DNA of 64,000 nucleotides from Thelephora terrestris. Taxonomy: Eukaryota; Basidiomycota; Agaricomycetes; Thelephorales; Thelephoraceae. Numbering within the stretch: the stretch's first letter is position 1; each line of letters begins with the position of its first letter. Location of the stretch: positions 496,001 to 560,000 of the forward strand of contig WIUZ02000008.1 in NCBI GenBank assembly GCA_015956445.1, written 5' to 3'. Under the pieces are notes generated by a model. It was not told where the DNA came from. It ran no database searches and saw only the letters and a program-made list of their open reading frames with translations. Made by a program: the position numbers and the translations under genes. This document shows, one piece after another, positions 1 through 11,862 of this stretch.

Positions 1-3000
1 CTATTCCCTCCACATGTGGACACAACATTATGCCAATTTGGCGTTGACGGAAATGGTGCGGCGTCTGTGACGTGATGCATTTTCTCCCGCTTACGCTTCA
101 TACTTAGTTGCCCATTTCGAGGGCAGCCATCACGGTGCCTCGGGACATTATCTTTTGTGTTGCCAGCAACCAGATGCCTGGATTGACTGGTTCATGACCG
201 CTGCTTCTGATTCACAAAGAGTTTTCGACTACTTACAATCACCTCAAACTAGTTCCAAGTCCCCTCATCGACTTGATCTCGAGGACTCCGACATCCCATT
301 CAAAGTCTACGTCTTCAAACAAGAGAGGGGTGATTTGGTTGTTTTGCCACCACGCGGCTATCATCAAAGATCGTTCAAGGGCACCACCGCGAGCTTTTAT
401 TGGTCAAGGCTGACAATCGAAGGCTTACGGTACGCAGTGTTCTATGACTTTTACAAACGTCAACGGTGAGTTTAAATATACATTTTCTATGCCCACGGTG
501 TGCTGACCGTGATAAAAGCCTCTGCTTGCCGGCCGTACATCCAGTAAAGCAACTTGCGTACGATATCCTTTGCTCACGGTTCGCCGAGCTCGAAACGTCG
601 GAGACAGGATTGACACGAACGACTGCCGTTGAGATGAGACAATTACTTGAAGTGGTTGATGAGATTCTCAGGGTGGAGGCTTATACCAACGAAGAAGACA
701 TCCCCAACTTCGGCAACACCGCGATTGCTCCTTCTTGCGCGTTTTGTGGGGGTGAAGTCTTTCAGAAGATTTTCAGTTGCAAAAACAGATGCTTGAAGGA
801 CAAAACCGTCGGCTCCACGCCAATGGACGTTGTCTCTATTTGTCCTTCCTGTTATGTCGATGGTAGGACGTGTCTCTGTGGCGAGATGACGCCGTTTCGG
901 TTGCGACCGATTTCCCCAATGGTTACATCACGGGACAAGATTGCTGCGTGGTTCCGAAGTAACAGCAAGGATGTCCTCCTCAGCGATGACTCAGAAGATG
1001 AAACGCCTACCGAGGATCCCCACGAGGATGCAGAACTGTAAGCCCTTTTCGCCTCGTGGTTTTTTCGAAGTTGAACATTTTCCAGTTCATCGGACAGGAT
1101 TTTCCTAGCAGCGCTGCTTTTGTGTTCGGCTAGGGCTATGAATTCGGTGCGTACCAATCAAAGTTTTAGTCATTGTATTGAACACCCCTTCCAGGGTGCC
1201 GTGAGAACCTGTAGTACCCGTAAGGGGCAACAGCGGTCGCACCAAACCCACTGCTATGCCCTTCTCAACTGCAAAAACTGTCACGCTTCAAAATGCTACG
1301 AACACATTCTTTCCACCCTGAACATCCATTCCGCACAGGCCATTCTTGTGTACTATACGACGGATTCACCGAGTGAGGCTTGGCATAAACATCATGTGGA
1401 TCTGAGGCAGGACTACTCGAAATCCTACCCGAGGTTGCTCTCTAACATGTTGTCTGGGAACCACCATCCGCTCAATCATCGTCTCGCTTACTTTGCCCAC
1501 CACTTTTCCACCGCGGATCCCATCAACAAAAACACACTGCGAGGGTTCTATGATGAGGGCGAAATAGCAGTAAGACAATTTTCTTCTTTGTGCCCACTCT
1601 GAATCCCGTACTAGGTCAGCAATCCCACAAGGCCAGGTGCAGAAGGGGAAAAGAGTACCATTTCTGCAATCTCGAAAAAGCGAGCGACCGGTGCAGGGGG
1701 TGCTAGAACCGCTGTGTCCCAGGAGCCGTCGGCATCCGAACAATCTTCAGCTACCGGGAGTGATGTCTTGGACGTGAATGAGCCAGCTAGTTCCTCATTC
1801 CAACAGTCATTGGAAACCGAGAGGCAGCCAACGAGAAAACGCGGTCGTAGTGACACAGATGAAGGTGAAGGCGAGGATGATTATATTCAGCCGAAGCGAC
1901 CTCGGGTGCGCGCTCGGGAGGACCAAGGTAACCGTGTATTGGTTGAGAAGGTATGTCTCTGTCCGCCTTTGTCACACCGGGGTCTTAATCTCTGTTCTCT
2001 GTTCCAGGAAGACCGGATCTTCGAGGTACCACCGGCACTGAAGAAGGCTCCTGCTGCCTGGAAACCCAAGTCACGCCGCCTTATGCAGATGCTATCTTCT
2101 TCCTCGGGGGCGGAGGATGACGAGGTCGGAGACCACCCCTGAAATCGAGGCTCTCACTCACCACTGAAACAGCTTGACCACTCTCCCGCACAACCGTTGA
2201 AGTCGTTCGACCCAGAGACGGATCTTGGAATTCGCAATGTACACCCCAGGCTCCCACCCTAAGCACCACACTAATGAATTACTTTGCAGTCCCGAACCAT
2301 TAATCGCACCAAGCATGTATCTAATTGGGATTCCCTGGTGTCTTCTTTCGGCCTCTCCACGTCCAAATCGCAAACTGGTCTTCGATCAGACAACCCGAGC
2401 CCTCAAGAAGTCAGTGGCCCGAAAAAACATCGACAGATCACCCAAGTTCGACGACAAGACAACCGCATGTCGTACACAAATTCTACCTTCCAAGGATCAC
2501 CTAGCAGCAACCCGAACAGACGACAAGTTGCTCGAGATCTTAAACGAGAGAACCGCATGTCAAACCCAACTCCTACCTTCCCGGGACCGTCTGAAAAAGT
2601 AAGGATGTTGGATTTTGAAATGGAACCTTTCTAACGAGGCAAGCTTAACGCGCACCGACCAACGCAGCAGAACCGCTTGCCCCAAAAAGTACAAGGTATA
2701 GTCTAGTCTCCTGGTTCTCGTGCATCTTGTAACTTGCTCGTTGATGATCATTTGCTTTTGTCGAAGGCTCCACCAAATCCGTTCGAAACTTGAGTCACTC
2801 CGGATCTTTCGGCTCCCTTAGTGGAAATCCAGTTGGGAGGGGTCTACGTAAACAACGGTCTGGTACGTATAACAACTGTTCCGTTCCTGACGGTTCTTTA
2901 ACGCATCCCAGAAATGGCTTTATCTGACAGTTCCGTCTCACGGGATAACTTGCTGTTCTTCCTGGACTGCATGGAAGCGCCAGACGACGAATCAGACGGT

Positions 3001-3116
3001 AAAGTTCCTTCACAGGTAGCCTAAAACCAATCTGACTCCCACTTGCAGAAGATCTAAGGGACACCTACAACAACGAGAAGCCTTCCATGGAACGAGAGAG
3101 CAGTAGACAGCCGTGA
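1..3116 (+). CDS. JmjC-domain protein with Cys-rich region, 5' end outside window
   Basis: JmjC proteins are Fe(II)/2-oxoglutarate oxygenases, often histone demethylases. Seen: PPHVDT near nt 10-30 supplies the HxD iron ligands, and VVLPPRGYHQ near nt 339-368 the distal His. After the fold come cysteine pairs (CAFCGG near nt 750; CPSCYVDGRTCLCGE near nt 843-885) and a basic, acidic, Ser-rich tail with RKRGR- and KRPR-like nuclear-type clusters. Exons read in one consistent frame: 1-~55, 108-465, 519-1037, 1086-1569, 1615-1950, 2008-2124, 2173-2238, 2290-2598, 2644-2695, 2767-2862, 2912-2998, 3049-3116. Introns are 41-71 nt. The weak point is the intron at 2125-2172 (donor GTCGGA): if it is not spliced, translation stops at 2142. 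Continuation past it is favoured because five further exons join in phase. Nuclear chromatin function is inferred. The exact substrate cannot be told. Confidence 0.75.
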
Positions 3117-3814
3117 CATGTTTCCTGCATTCTTGGCAGCGTCATTCCATGAATAGGGTACATACAATACTTTTCGTCGATCTCGATCCCTTTATCTATC
3201 TATACACAACATGGGGCGCACTCATGACTGATCCATGTCCCTGCCCATCTCGTCGACTACCGGGGAGTCTACACGCATAGAGTCAACGGCGTGGCATGAT
3301 CACAGGCAGTAGGGCGTCTGGAGACTTTTGCGGGTGCGATGGGCGACTCCCCTGCCACTCGAAGTGCACAGAAAATAAATCAATTCCCGACGGATGCAGG
3401 GTGCAGACGGATCCGGAGGACCTTCGGAAGATGGCAAAAGTCAGGAAATCGCGTGGTCAGAGACTGGAGAGCTTGTACCCCGACCTATCATCGGGCAGCG
3501 CCTTTATAGGAGATATTTCTTCGTTGAAGGGGTACGTCGTGAGGATAAAAGTTACTACGGACAGCGGTGCAAGATGATTTTTGTCGCAGGTTATTTACTT
3601 ACTGTAGACTTCGGGTATAGCCGAGAACCCCGCATCGTGTGCCTTGCGATCAGCGACCTTCGTGAGAATTTTACGCGCTCGACGACGTCGCGGACAAACG
3701 GAGGTTAGACGATCGTCACATCGCCATCTCACTAAAGCTGACCAGCAAAATTCAGACCACCTCCAGTGAAATTGAAGCCGGAAGATGTGAGTTGACGTGG
3801 ATGTGGTGTGAGGA
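3117..3814. other. Intergenic, no recognised gene
   Basis: No family is recognisable here. A 104-codon open stretch on + (3394-3708) and an overlapping one (3296-3577) exist, but neither has conserved-looking composition or clear flanking splice sites. Confidence 0.5.
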
Positions 3815-5150
3815 TTGGGGACTAAAACACGCGCATATGTTCGGAGAATGCAGCAAGACTTCTCCAACCTCCTTCCGAAGTTCAAAGCGCTTCGAAACGT
3901 CCTAACTCCTATCAACAAGCTTCCGCCGGTCGAAGGGTTCGCCGCTTCACGTCAGCGTGAGGAAGATCCCCGACGACGAATTGTTGGCGAGACTTTCTCC
4001 ACACATCGAACGAATGAAATCCCTGCAACTCAAGCCGCGTTGGTCCGTAGCACAATCTGTGTTCGCAAGATTCACGGGGCCTGTCTCGAACCTTGAAAAG
4101 CTGACAGTCATCCTTCCACTTCCGCTGCCGGACCGGTCCCATCGACGTTGCTCACCGGAAATCTCCCAAATTTACGGCCGTTCGCTCTCCAAGGGCTCGC
4201 GTCGGACCTGGAAAATTTTGTCCTACCTAACCTCACTCACTTCGAAATGAGCGGTGTCACCAGTTCCCCAATATCGATATCTCTTGCCAACCTTCTTGCT
4301 TTCTTCGAACGATCACCCCTCCTTGAGGCGGTGCGCATCGACTTCCACGGAGATTGTGTCCATGACGCCCCAAGTCAGAAGAGGGTCTCGCTCAAGGCAC
4401 TGAAGACCTGCTACATCAGCGGTTTCGGATTAGTTGGGCACGGTGGCAATAGCCTCCTGGCCCGGTTAGAATTACCAAAGGGAGTGGACGTGACAGTGAT
4501 GCTGTTCATCCAGGACGGATCGCCCAACCCCATCGCGCAAGCCATCCCTCCGTACCCCGACAGCCTTCCTTTGATGGCGGGAGTCAAGCGTATCCACGCC
4601 TATCCACGCCAAAATCCTTCCTATTGATGGAAGGTGTGCTTTCCAGTTTTCCGGGGAGAATGGAAAGGTCACGGTCATGGCGCGATGGCCGATAACGAAC
4701 CCAAACCTCGATAACCTCCTCGTCGGATCGATCCAATCGTTCTTGCCATTCCCCACGGACGAAGTGGAGGAGATTTACATTCAGGGATACCAGGCACCTA
4801 GAGATTCTTACCTGCCAGCCTCCCGAGCATTCGAATCACTTCCAAACCTTCAGTATATCCTCATGCTCCACCGCGACACCACATCTATTCTGCGAGGGTT
4901 AAGAAACCCCGCTCGCTACCTCACCATGCCAAAGCTCAGAAGGATGGAATTGTGCCTCGACCCCCAGAGGGAGGTTTTTGGTGAAGAGTTGATGGAGCTA
5001 GTGAGGTATCGGGAGTCCAATGGTGCGAGGTTCGAGGAGGTCTCGATTACCTCCCCGAAGGTCGTCGTTCCCGTTCCCGATGTAATGGCTCTCAAACCAT
5101 ACGTTGAACTTGTAGAATATAAGATGGACGACAGTATACCGAGTTTCTAA
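3815..5150 (+). pseudogene. F-box/LRR-like protein gene broken by frameshifts
   Basis: The parts resemble the large agaricomycete F-box-like/leucine-rich family: DDELLARLSPHIERMKSLQL near 3966, a GNLPNLRPFALQGL-type segment near 4150, a Leu-rich stretch to about 4590, and a C-terminal part from 4623 to the stop at 5148-5150. In that family the N-terminal F-box recruits SCF ubiquitin ligase and the LRR-like part binds targets. No clear F-box is seen here. The reading frame changes twice. One change lies between about 4094 and 4147. The other is at 4591-4610, where the 10-mer TATCCACGCC occurs twice in tandem, and dropping one copy makes the upstream and downstream frames continuous. I judge it a recent pseudogene, or a gene with an assembly error at the duplication. 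Confidence 0.6.
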
Positions 5151-5989
5151 GATTGATAGTTTGGCTACGTATAGAAGTGCTGGCTTTTTGGAGGCACTCT
5201 ACAGTGGTTGGCAAAGATAATGATGAGTCGCGAGCTTCGCTTCCTCCAAACATTCCTCAACCACGGAACCCTCATAGGTGTTCCCATCCCACGAAACGAA
5301 CATAGTCAATTTCTTTCTTTGGGTGAGGGAGCCAAAGTAGAGCTCGGCAGGTCGGGTACAAAGCTTTCTCCAAGAGTCGATAACTCGGATGGCTGGTTCG
5401 CCAGCCAAAATATTCTCATCCGCCTTCAGCTGGGGGTAGTACTTTTGGGAGGAAAGAGGGCTGGATGGAAGGAATGGGTATTCGGTGGGTCTTAGGCTGT
5501 CGTAGGGGGTCAATCTGATGCGAGCAACCGTCAGCCTCACTACCCGAGGACACACAAGCTATCAAGGTCGTGGGCCATGCCACTGGTCGGCGTCTCGGCG
5601 TCTTGAAAGAATCGAAAGAACGTCGTGTCCACACAACTATTAAAATCATACAACGCTAGGCCGTATCAACCCCGATGTTGCAATGTTGAGGCTGTTTGTC
5701 ACGACAGCCCCATTTTTGAGACACCGCTCAAAAGATCCCGAAATGAATTGATGGGTTCGGTTGTCCGGTTACAGATGTGTTATCAGCATGCGATCGATTC
5801 GATGATCAGCGATATATATACGTACATTCCGATCAACGAGCCCTGAGATCTGAGATCTGAGATATCTTGAAACCTCGGACGCCTGACGTCTTCACGGCTC
5901 GAGCGACTTTAAAAGGGCTGAAGTCTACCATACTTAGTCTTCATCACCCACCTGAACCTCACCTTCAACCTCGATTGATTGTGCAACAC
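5151..5989. other. Intergenic; one unassigned minus-strand ORF
   Basis: A 118-codon open frame on the minus strand (5199-5555) has plausible codon composition but no family I recognise and no supporting exon structure. A short tandem GATCTGA repeat lies at about 5845-5865, shortly upstream of the next gene. Confidence 0.3.
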
Positions 5990-7336
5990 ATGCCACCCAA
6001 TCCCTCCTCCCAAGGCGTTCGTAGTATCCCCACGCCGGCTGATTCCACTACCCCCCAAACTCCGCAACAAGAAGACAGGGTGAGTTCGCGGCCGACCGGC
6101 GGCTAGTTATATTTTTTATGTCCTACGCGCAGGCCAATGTAGGTGTGCCAGATGAAAGGGATGTTCCATCACCACAAGTTCGTGTATCCATCCCGCATAT
6201 TCACACCTTCCTTGACTAACAACGCACGCTTCTAACACCTCCCCAGGCCAGTCTTCTTGATCGCTTGCCTCTCATCAATATGGTTTGTCTCGTTTCTCAG
6301 GATTCTTCTCGGCTCGGCGGGATGAGAATACTCTCGTAGAGTCACCTTCCACGCAATGAGCTCGACCAGCTCAGGAGCTATATTCTTGGTCTAGGCCAAG
6401 GGGTATGTCCTATCTCTGTTATCCTGTTTAGCTAAATTCAAACGTCCACTAGGCTGGCCTCCCAATCAACGAGATCGAACAGGCAGTTGTTCGCCTTCAT
6501 GCTGCTCCGGAGAACCTGGTTTGTCTTTCCCTCCCCATTCTCTTGGACCTCAGAGGGATACGAAGGCTCTTTTAGAACATCCTGGACCTCAATACCATCA
6601 TGGGAATCGCCAGAGAGGTTTTGAACAATTTTGTCATCGGGTATTTCCTTCGGCGCACAGCTGACGACGGGCGGCTCGACGTCTGTGATCTGGAAGTGAG
6701 TGCACATGGGTCTCCCTGCGCCCTTTGCCTTATCTAATACACGGTGATAGTTGGTTCACGGCAACCTTCCGCCGCACATCCACGGACCAGCTGTTCGCCC
6801 TGGACCAGCTGTTCGCCAAGTAAGTGGTCTGGCAGAATGTGATTCCGAACACCTCTCACGATTTCTTCCGATTTCTTCCAGGATGCTGAGAATGCTGGTC
6901 ATCTTTACTCTATAAAGGTGCGAAAGTCTGCACGCTGGGGTTGTTGTTGTTCCCTTCCTCATAATCATGCTAGCTCGGCTCCGGGGCCAGGGCTCATCTT
7001 CGGATCGAATTCGTCTTTACGGAAGAAGTTCTACGTAGCCTAAAATGTGGCGCCGTTGTTGGCATCGTAATGGCCATCATTGAGTGTTACTCCCGTCCCC
7101 CCTCTAGCCAGACTGACACCAGAACGAACACTTCCATCCTAAAGACCATTTTCCTCGGACTCCTCAACCCCGCTCCGCATCTTCCCATCCAGGTGAGGTT
7201 TCTGGACCCCCCCGGTCGCGTTTCAGTAGCTATAGACATAGTTGGCGTTATCGTTACACTCCTGCTAGCCTATCTAGCATACAGGATCGCAAGGGAGGCG
7301 AGAACCGCAGCTCGTATGAGAGGTGGGCGAACTTGA
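5990..7336 (+). CDS. Nine-exon unknown protein with C-terminal membrane helix
   Basis: Family not recognised. The start is the first ATG (5990) of a Pro/Ser/Thr/Gln-rich N-terminus. Exons: 5990-6079, 6133-6177, 6247-6282, 6340-6402, 6453-6518, 6576-6695, 6751-6819, 6882-6917, 6974-7336. They give 295 aa ending at TGA 7334-7336. Every exon is a multiple of three and every intron is phase 0. Middle exons are short and polar (LDRLPLINM, NELDQLRSYILGLGQG, AGLPINEIEQAVVRLHAA). Near the C-terminus VAIDIVGVIVTLLLAYLAYR forms one hydrophobic helix followed by Arg-rich residues, so a tail-anchored or single-span membrane protein is inferred. Exon 7 holds a short internal duplication (GPAVRPGPAVR). Being fully open through nine exons argues it is functional. 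Confidence 0.7.
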
Positions 7337-7581
7337 GTAGTAGCCATTTTGGAGTCAGCTAGCTTTAGTCACAAAAATTGATCGTTTTTCGATGCGTCGC
7401 CCCCTTACTAAGTTATGTGTCGTCCTCTTCCATATCGCGTCCTCCTCCCCTCCGAATTCGAGGCTGATTTCCGGCCTACATTTTACCAAGTAGCTGTGCT
7501 CAACCTCTTCCAATCTGTTTTGGCGTTTCCTCTTTCGCACTGAAAACCCGCTTCAGAAGTTGAGACACGATCTGCTCACCG

Positions 7582-9067
7582 ATGCAATCCTACTACAGAC
7601 ACAAGGCAAACTTAGGCGGACACAACAGTTTAGTCACAGCCATGGCATTTTCCCTCGATGGCAAGTACCTCGCCACCGGGAGCGAAAATGGCACACTTAT
7701 AGTCTATGCGACTACGGGTTGGGTTCCTCTCTCAAGATTCATCGACCTTTCTCCTTTGACCTCAATCGCCTGGCATCCGTCTAACAAGAGGACCCTGTTC
7801 TGTGGTTTCGAGAGTGGAGATGTACATACGATACTGTTACCTTGGAACGAGGTTAGTGCAACTCCGTGATGAGCAGGACTTACATCTTCAAACTGTAAAC
7901 AGGGGTCTGGTATTCGGACATGGACAGATACTACAGATGGCCCGATATCTTGTATCACTCACAGCGCATCGGACAGCCTCCTCGCCGTCGGGTCAGGGGA
8001 GGATGTGTACTTGGTTCGCTATCAAATGGGGAACTCGAGGGCAAGTTGGGAGACGAAGCTTTCCCTACCACACCCCCTAGGGCGACAAGTGCCGGGAGAA
8101 GAAGGGTCTGTTCTGACCACCCGAGCGATATCGGCTCACTTTTTGGCATCCAACACTCATCTGGTCGTGTCCTACGTTGATCGTGGTGTGGTGTGCGTTG
8201 GCCAGTCTGTCATCCTCTTACTTTTAATGAACCTTGTCAGCTGCTGGGATACAAAGGACTTATGCATGATATGGGAGATAGAAGCCAGGGGAATGCAGCT
8301 GTACGTCTTCAATGGAGTCATCGAGCATGCTCTGATTTGCGCTAGCGGGAGGAGCGCAATATCTCCAGACGAACAGCTAATAATACTTTCTAAACTCGCC
8401 GACGGGTTTGAGTGCTATGCACTGAGCGACCAACGGAGTGTCTACAAAGTTGACATCACCAACTCAGAATTCGTCCCAACTTCTGTCCTCTTCGATTCGA
8501 ACGGATCGATATTGTTCGGCGGACCTTCCGGGGCAGTATATGTCGCAGACGGAGCTCCTCCGGTGATCAAACAGACCTTAGAATGCGAGGGTGAGCTCTT
8601 TTTTTGTTGTAGGTTTAGGGTGACATAACTTTATTTTCAAGGCGAGGAAGTCGTGCCCGTCTTAGTGAGTTCGAGCCCCACGTTCCATCATTCCAACAGG
8701 CGTTCTGATAGTCCGGAAGGCATTCTTCGCCGATTCCGGGAGAAAACGTGTTCTTGTGACAGGAACCTGTGGTCGTGGTAGGGAAACAGCGATCCAGGTC
8801 TGGGAAGGGACCATCGAGGACGATAACTCCCACTGGCTTGAAGGTTTCATGCGATTTCTCAGTTCGGTATGGGATCCATAAGCTTCTCTGACCTGTGGGC
8901 TGTGTCGGCTGATTGCGCGGTAGAGTACCTTACGGGGGATCGTTTTTGTGACCCTCTGCTTAGTCTGGTGAGATGTTTGGTACATACCCAAAACGACTGA
9001 TATTGACGCGGCCGCTAGGCTCCTGTGGATCTTGCCACACGACGTTCAGATGCATCGCGCATCTTGA
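7582..9067 (+). CDS. WD40-repeat protein with C-terminal hydrophobic segment
   Basis: Start ATG 7582. Exons 7582-7851, 7903-8192, 8241-8300, 8346-8590, 8700-8866, 8924-8967, 9019-9067 join in frame to 374 aa. WD40-type blades are visible: GHNSLVTAMAFSLDGKYLATGSENGTLIVY in exon 1; SCITHSASDSLLAVGSGEDVYLV in exon 2; GVVCWDTKDLCMIWEIE across exons 2-3; SAISPDEQLIIL in exon 4; VLVTGTCGRGRETAIQVWEG in exon 5. WD40 propellers are protein-interaction platforms. The last two exons encode GIVFVTLCLVWLLWILP, a strongly hydrophobic stretch that could anchor the protein in a membrane. The 109-nt intron 8591-8699 is the only splice there that keeps frame. No partner or pathway can be assigned. Confidence 0.72.
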
Positions 9068-10259
9068 ACCAGTACCGGCTATGCCATCGGTTGAGAAGCT
9101 CTTGTGTGTTCCTTTTCAAATGTAACGTATCAATACCACACATGCGGAGAGAATGATGTTTTCCTGCCTGATCGGGCCAGTGCATTTTCGATTGCCCTCC
9201 TGCTACAAGCAAGTTCAAGGACCTACGGACCTTCGAGCCCCAACGACCGCAGGTCCACCGTAAACTGTCTACCCATCACTCGACTCCCGGGTGGCGTTCG
9301 AGGCCATCAAATGTCACGACAATGGCTAGCAACACATGTGTCGACTGGTTCAAGTTGACGCATCAAAATCTCCCAGCGCCATCGTTAGATCTTTTGGGTT
9401 GTTTGGCAACTCAGGGGCCTCACGGGTTGGGTTTACATTTCCTACTCTTACTTCACGTTCGTGGTATGATACCCGCAGCACCGCACAACTTGCCACCGAC
9501 ACGCCTCAACCTCCTAACAACTTGCACCTCACCCACCGAGGGTGACAACCAACAGCTCTGGTTCGAAGGTAGCTTCCTCTGTCTCGCTCGATTTCAGGTG
9601 TGCTGCACCCTCTTCCCTCGTCGGGACAGGTACGCGATACCCGGCGATCCTTCAGCGTCCTTCCCGTTAGCCTGCGTATAAATATTGGAGAGACGCGAAG
9701 AAGGGACTACGAACATGTGATGGTGTTGGCGTTTGGTCAGCTACTGGAACCTATCTTCCCCGATCCAGTCAGCGACCCAGCATGTCCGACAGAAATTAGA
9801 ATCGATGAAGGCCAACATTGCTCAGAAATGCACAAAGCGGAGACGCCGATGGGTCTCGTCATCACCACCGGATAGCAGGTATGTCCCTTCAATCACTCCG
9901 AGCACAAGCGTTCCCCGATCTGACCACGTTTTCTCACGTTGATGATATCTTCACGACTAAAAGCGAGATCGAATCATCAACATCGTGTTCCTCCTTTCCC
10001 CGCACACCTCGTCGACATCTCCTCGGAACCCACTTTCAAACCTCGTGAACGATCTACCGTGCCCGGTAAAGTCAACGTGCTGAGAAACCCCGTCGTCAAC
10101 TCTCGCCTCGTGGATCATAGGCAACCGGCACATCCTCAAAGACTTCCGTCAGGTGTGCGCTTTTGGTTGTAGCTTCTGAATCGCCCTCGTTTCCGTGCTG
10201 AGGATCGCGTGTAGCTGTAGGGGACCCACGATATCAGCGCCATCCTCGCTATCGAAGCA
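9068..10259. other. No recognised gene; part of a duplicated segment
   Basis: Several short open stretches on + (e.g. 9322-9681, 9600-9875) switch frame with no clear splice logic. Positions 9796-9845 resemble 12424-12490. Both can be read as a peptide containing ESMKA..IAQ(K/R)CT, and the left copy lacks about 17 nt. Possibly decayed 5' exons of the following relic, but not demonstrable. Confidence 0.3.
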
Positions 10260-11495
10260 ACCCGGGATCTCGAAGACTCGAAGAAGAGCCGGTTGCGGGC
10301 GTAAGTATCACCCCGTGGTTCTAAAGTTGGTGCTACACAGCAATCGCCCGTCAGACCATCCTTCGGGTCGACCATCAAGCCCAAGATCGGTCTCACGCCC
10401 GTGCTGCGCTCTGTGGCCACGAGTCGTCGTTCTTTTACCTCCTGCTTTCCCACCTTTCCTCTATCCCCGATCAACAAAAGGAGACCTTTCGCCTCCACTG
10501 GCTGTTCCACGAAAACGACCATCAACGCAAGAGAAGTCGACTGAAACGGCTTTTACCTCTTGGTTTTATGAAGTCCAAGCCAGCGGTAAGCCCCTCCCAT
10601 CAGCTGCGTCAGGTATCACGTTGAGATGAGTTCTGTCAGGACGGGTTGTACTTTCTTCAAATCCTGGAGTGGGCCGTGCTGCAGTACTGTGCGATTCAAC
10701 CAGTGTATGTAACACTTTTCCACTGGTTGGTTACGAGGTCACTTAAGCCGTCTCAGGACCACCTTGGCTGCCGTGATTTTTGATTAGTACGTGGGCCTCT
10801 ATTGCGAAGCATCTCTGTCTCCTGGGTGGGGTCATCTCTCCGTCAGTTGTATTGATTTAGTCGATGAGACGGTGATTATCGACTTTCTCGATTACCGTGA
10901 TCGTCTCGATACAGTAACTATCGCCGTGTATTGTCTAATCCAACTCTGCCTCGTGGTCTCCGAGCAGCTCAAGCCACTCCAACCTATGCCGAAATTATTC
11001 TCATTGAAGGCGGTTGGTGAGCGCTCATCTTGGCATCTACTACGAACACGTCGTTCACGGACGGTTACAGTCTTCCTGACGTTCTGGCAAGCTGCTGGTC
11101 TCTCATTCCTTGTCACGCTCGGCCTGATCAAGGACGTGAGTGTCGTTTTTTTATACTATGCTCGGGTGCTTTTCCTGACTGCAAGGTCCAGACCGAGTAT
11201 ATGACGGCGGAGAATGTCAGCTTTGGCATAGGTGCCATCTCGAGATGATGTGAGGAATATCTCTGTTTTTTTGTTTTGTTTTTTGCTTTGACTAACTTTT
11301 GATACACGTAGGATGTTCGCCTTCCTGCACGTCAAATGCTTGACCTACAAGGTCTACGTTCCCAACCCATCCACGATCGAAGGTGACTTGAATGACCACC
11401 GCACACCCTGGCTCAAATCTCTCAGTCATGCGATGAACCCGATGGAGACGTTCCGAGAATTACGGGCTGGCATCAAATACATGGTTCAAAGGTGA
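10260..11495 (+). pseudogene. TMEM184/OST-alpha (DUF300) family membrane protein relic
   Basis: Recognised by segments in family order: SSFFYLLLSHLS and PDQQKETFRLHWL (10420-10500), LLPLGFMKSKPA (to about 10583), DGLYFLQILEWAVLQYCAIQ (from about 10640), TTLAAVIFD then YVGLYCEASLSPGWGHL (10755-10845), TIAVYCLIQLCLVVSEQLKP (from 10917), VFLTFWQAAGLSFLVTLGLIKD (11071-11136), TEYMTAENVSFGIGAI (from about 11193) and MFAFLHVKCLTYKVY (from 11313). The family is a seven-helix membrane protein, with vacuolar or signalling roles proposed in fungi. Intron positions remain. A TAG interrupts the frame near 10785, and a one-base shift is needed near 11240 to reach the conserved FEMM-like motif. The N-terminus is unrecognisable. 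I judge it a decayed gene. Confidence 0.65.
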
Positions 11496-11726
11496 AGGAA
11501 CCCGGAATCGCTCGTCCTTGGCGGCGGGGTTGAACGACTGGGGGCGAGTAGCCTGGCGGACGCGAACCAAGCCTACTGCTCCTTCTTGGGGTCGGGTTTG
11601 GTGCCTAGAAGGTCGCCATTATTTTCGTTCGAGTTGTGGCAAAAGGTCAACTCGAACACGACGCGTAAAGCAAAACACGCGACTTCAACAAGACGAAGTC
11701 AATCGATCTAGGCCACCACCATCGTC

Positions 11727-11862
11727 ATGCTCGGCGTCGAAGGATACGGCGGTGGAAGCGACAACGACTCCGACGTTGAGACTACGACCACTGTGACAAC
11801 ACCAGCCAAGCCTTTATCTACGGGGGGAAACTTATGGTTCAATCAGGATCGCTACTAATATC
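11727..11862 (+). pseudogene. Possible truncated PRCC-like N-terminus
   Basis: A short frame from ATG 11727 begins MLGVEGYGGGSDNDSDVE and stops at TAA 11860-11862. The Gly-Tyr-Gly/Ser-Asp-Asp start resembles the N-terminus of fungal PRCC-type (mitotic checkpoint/splicing-associated) proteins. Only about 45 codons remain and the resemblance rests on low-complexity acidic sequence, so this is a tentative call. Confidence 0.25.

Noticed and set aside
5199-5555. 118-codon minus ORF as a gene
   Set aside because: Not excluded, but without family, splice partners or promoter it was left as an intergenic note.
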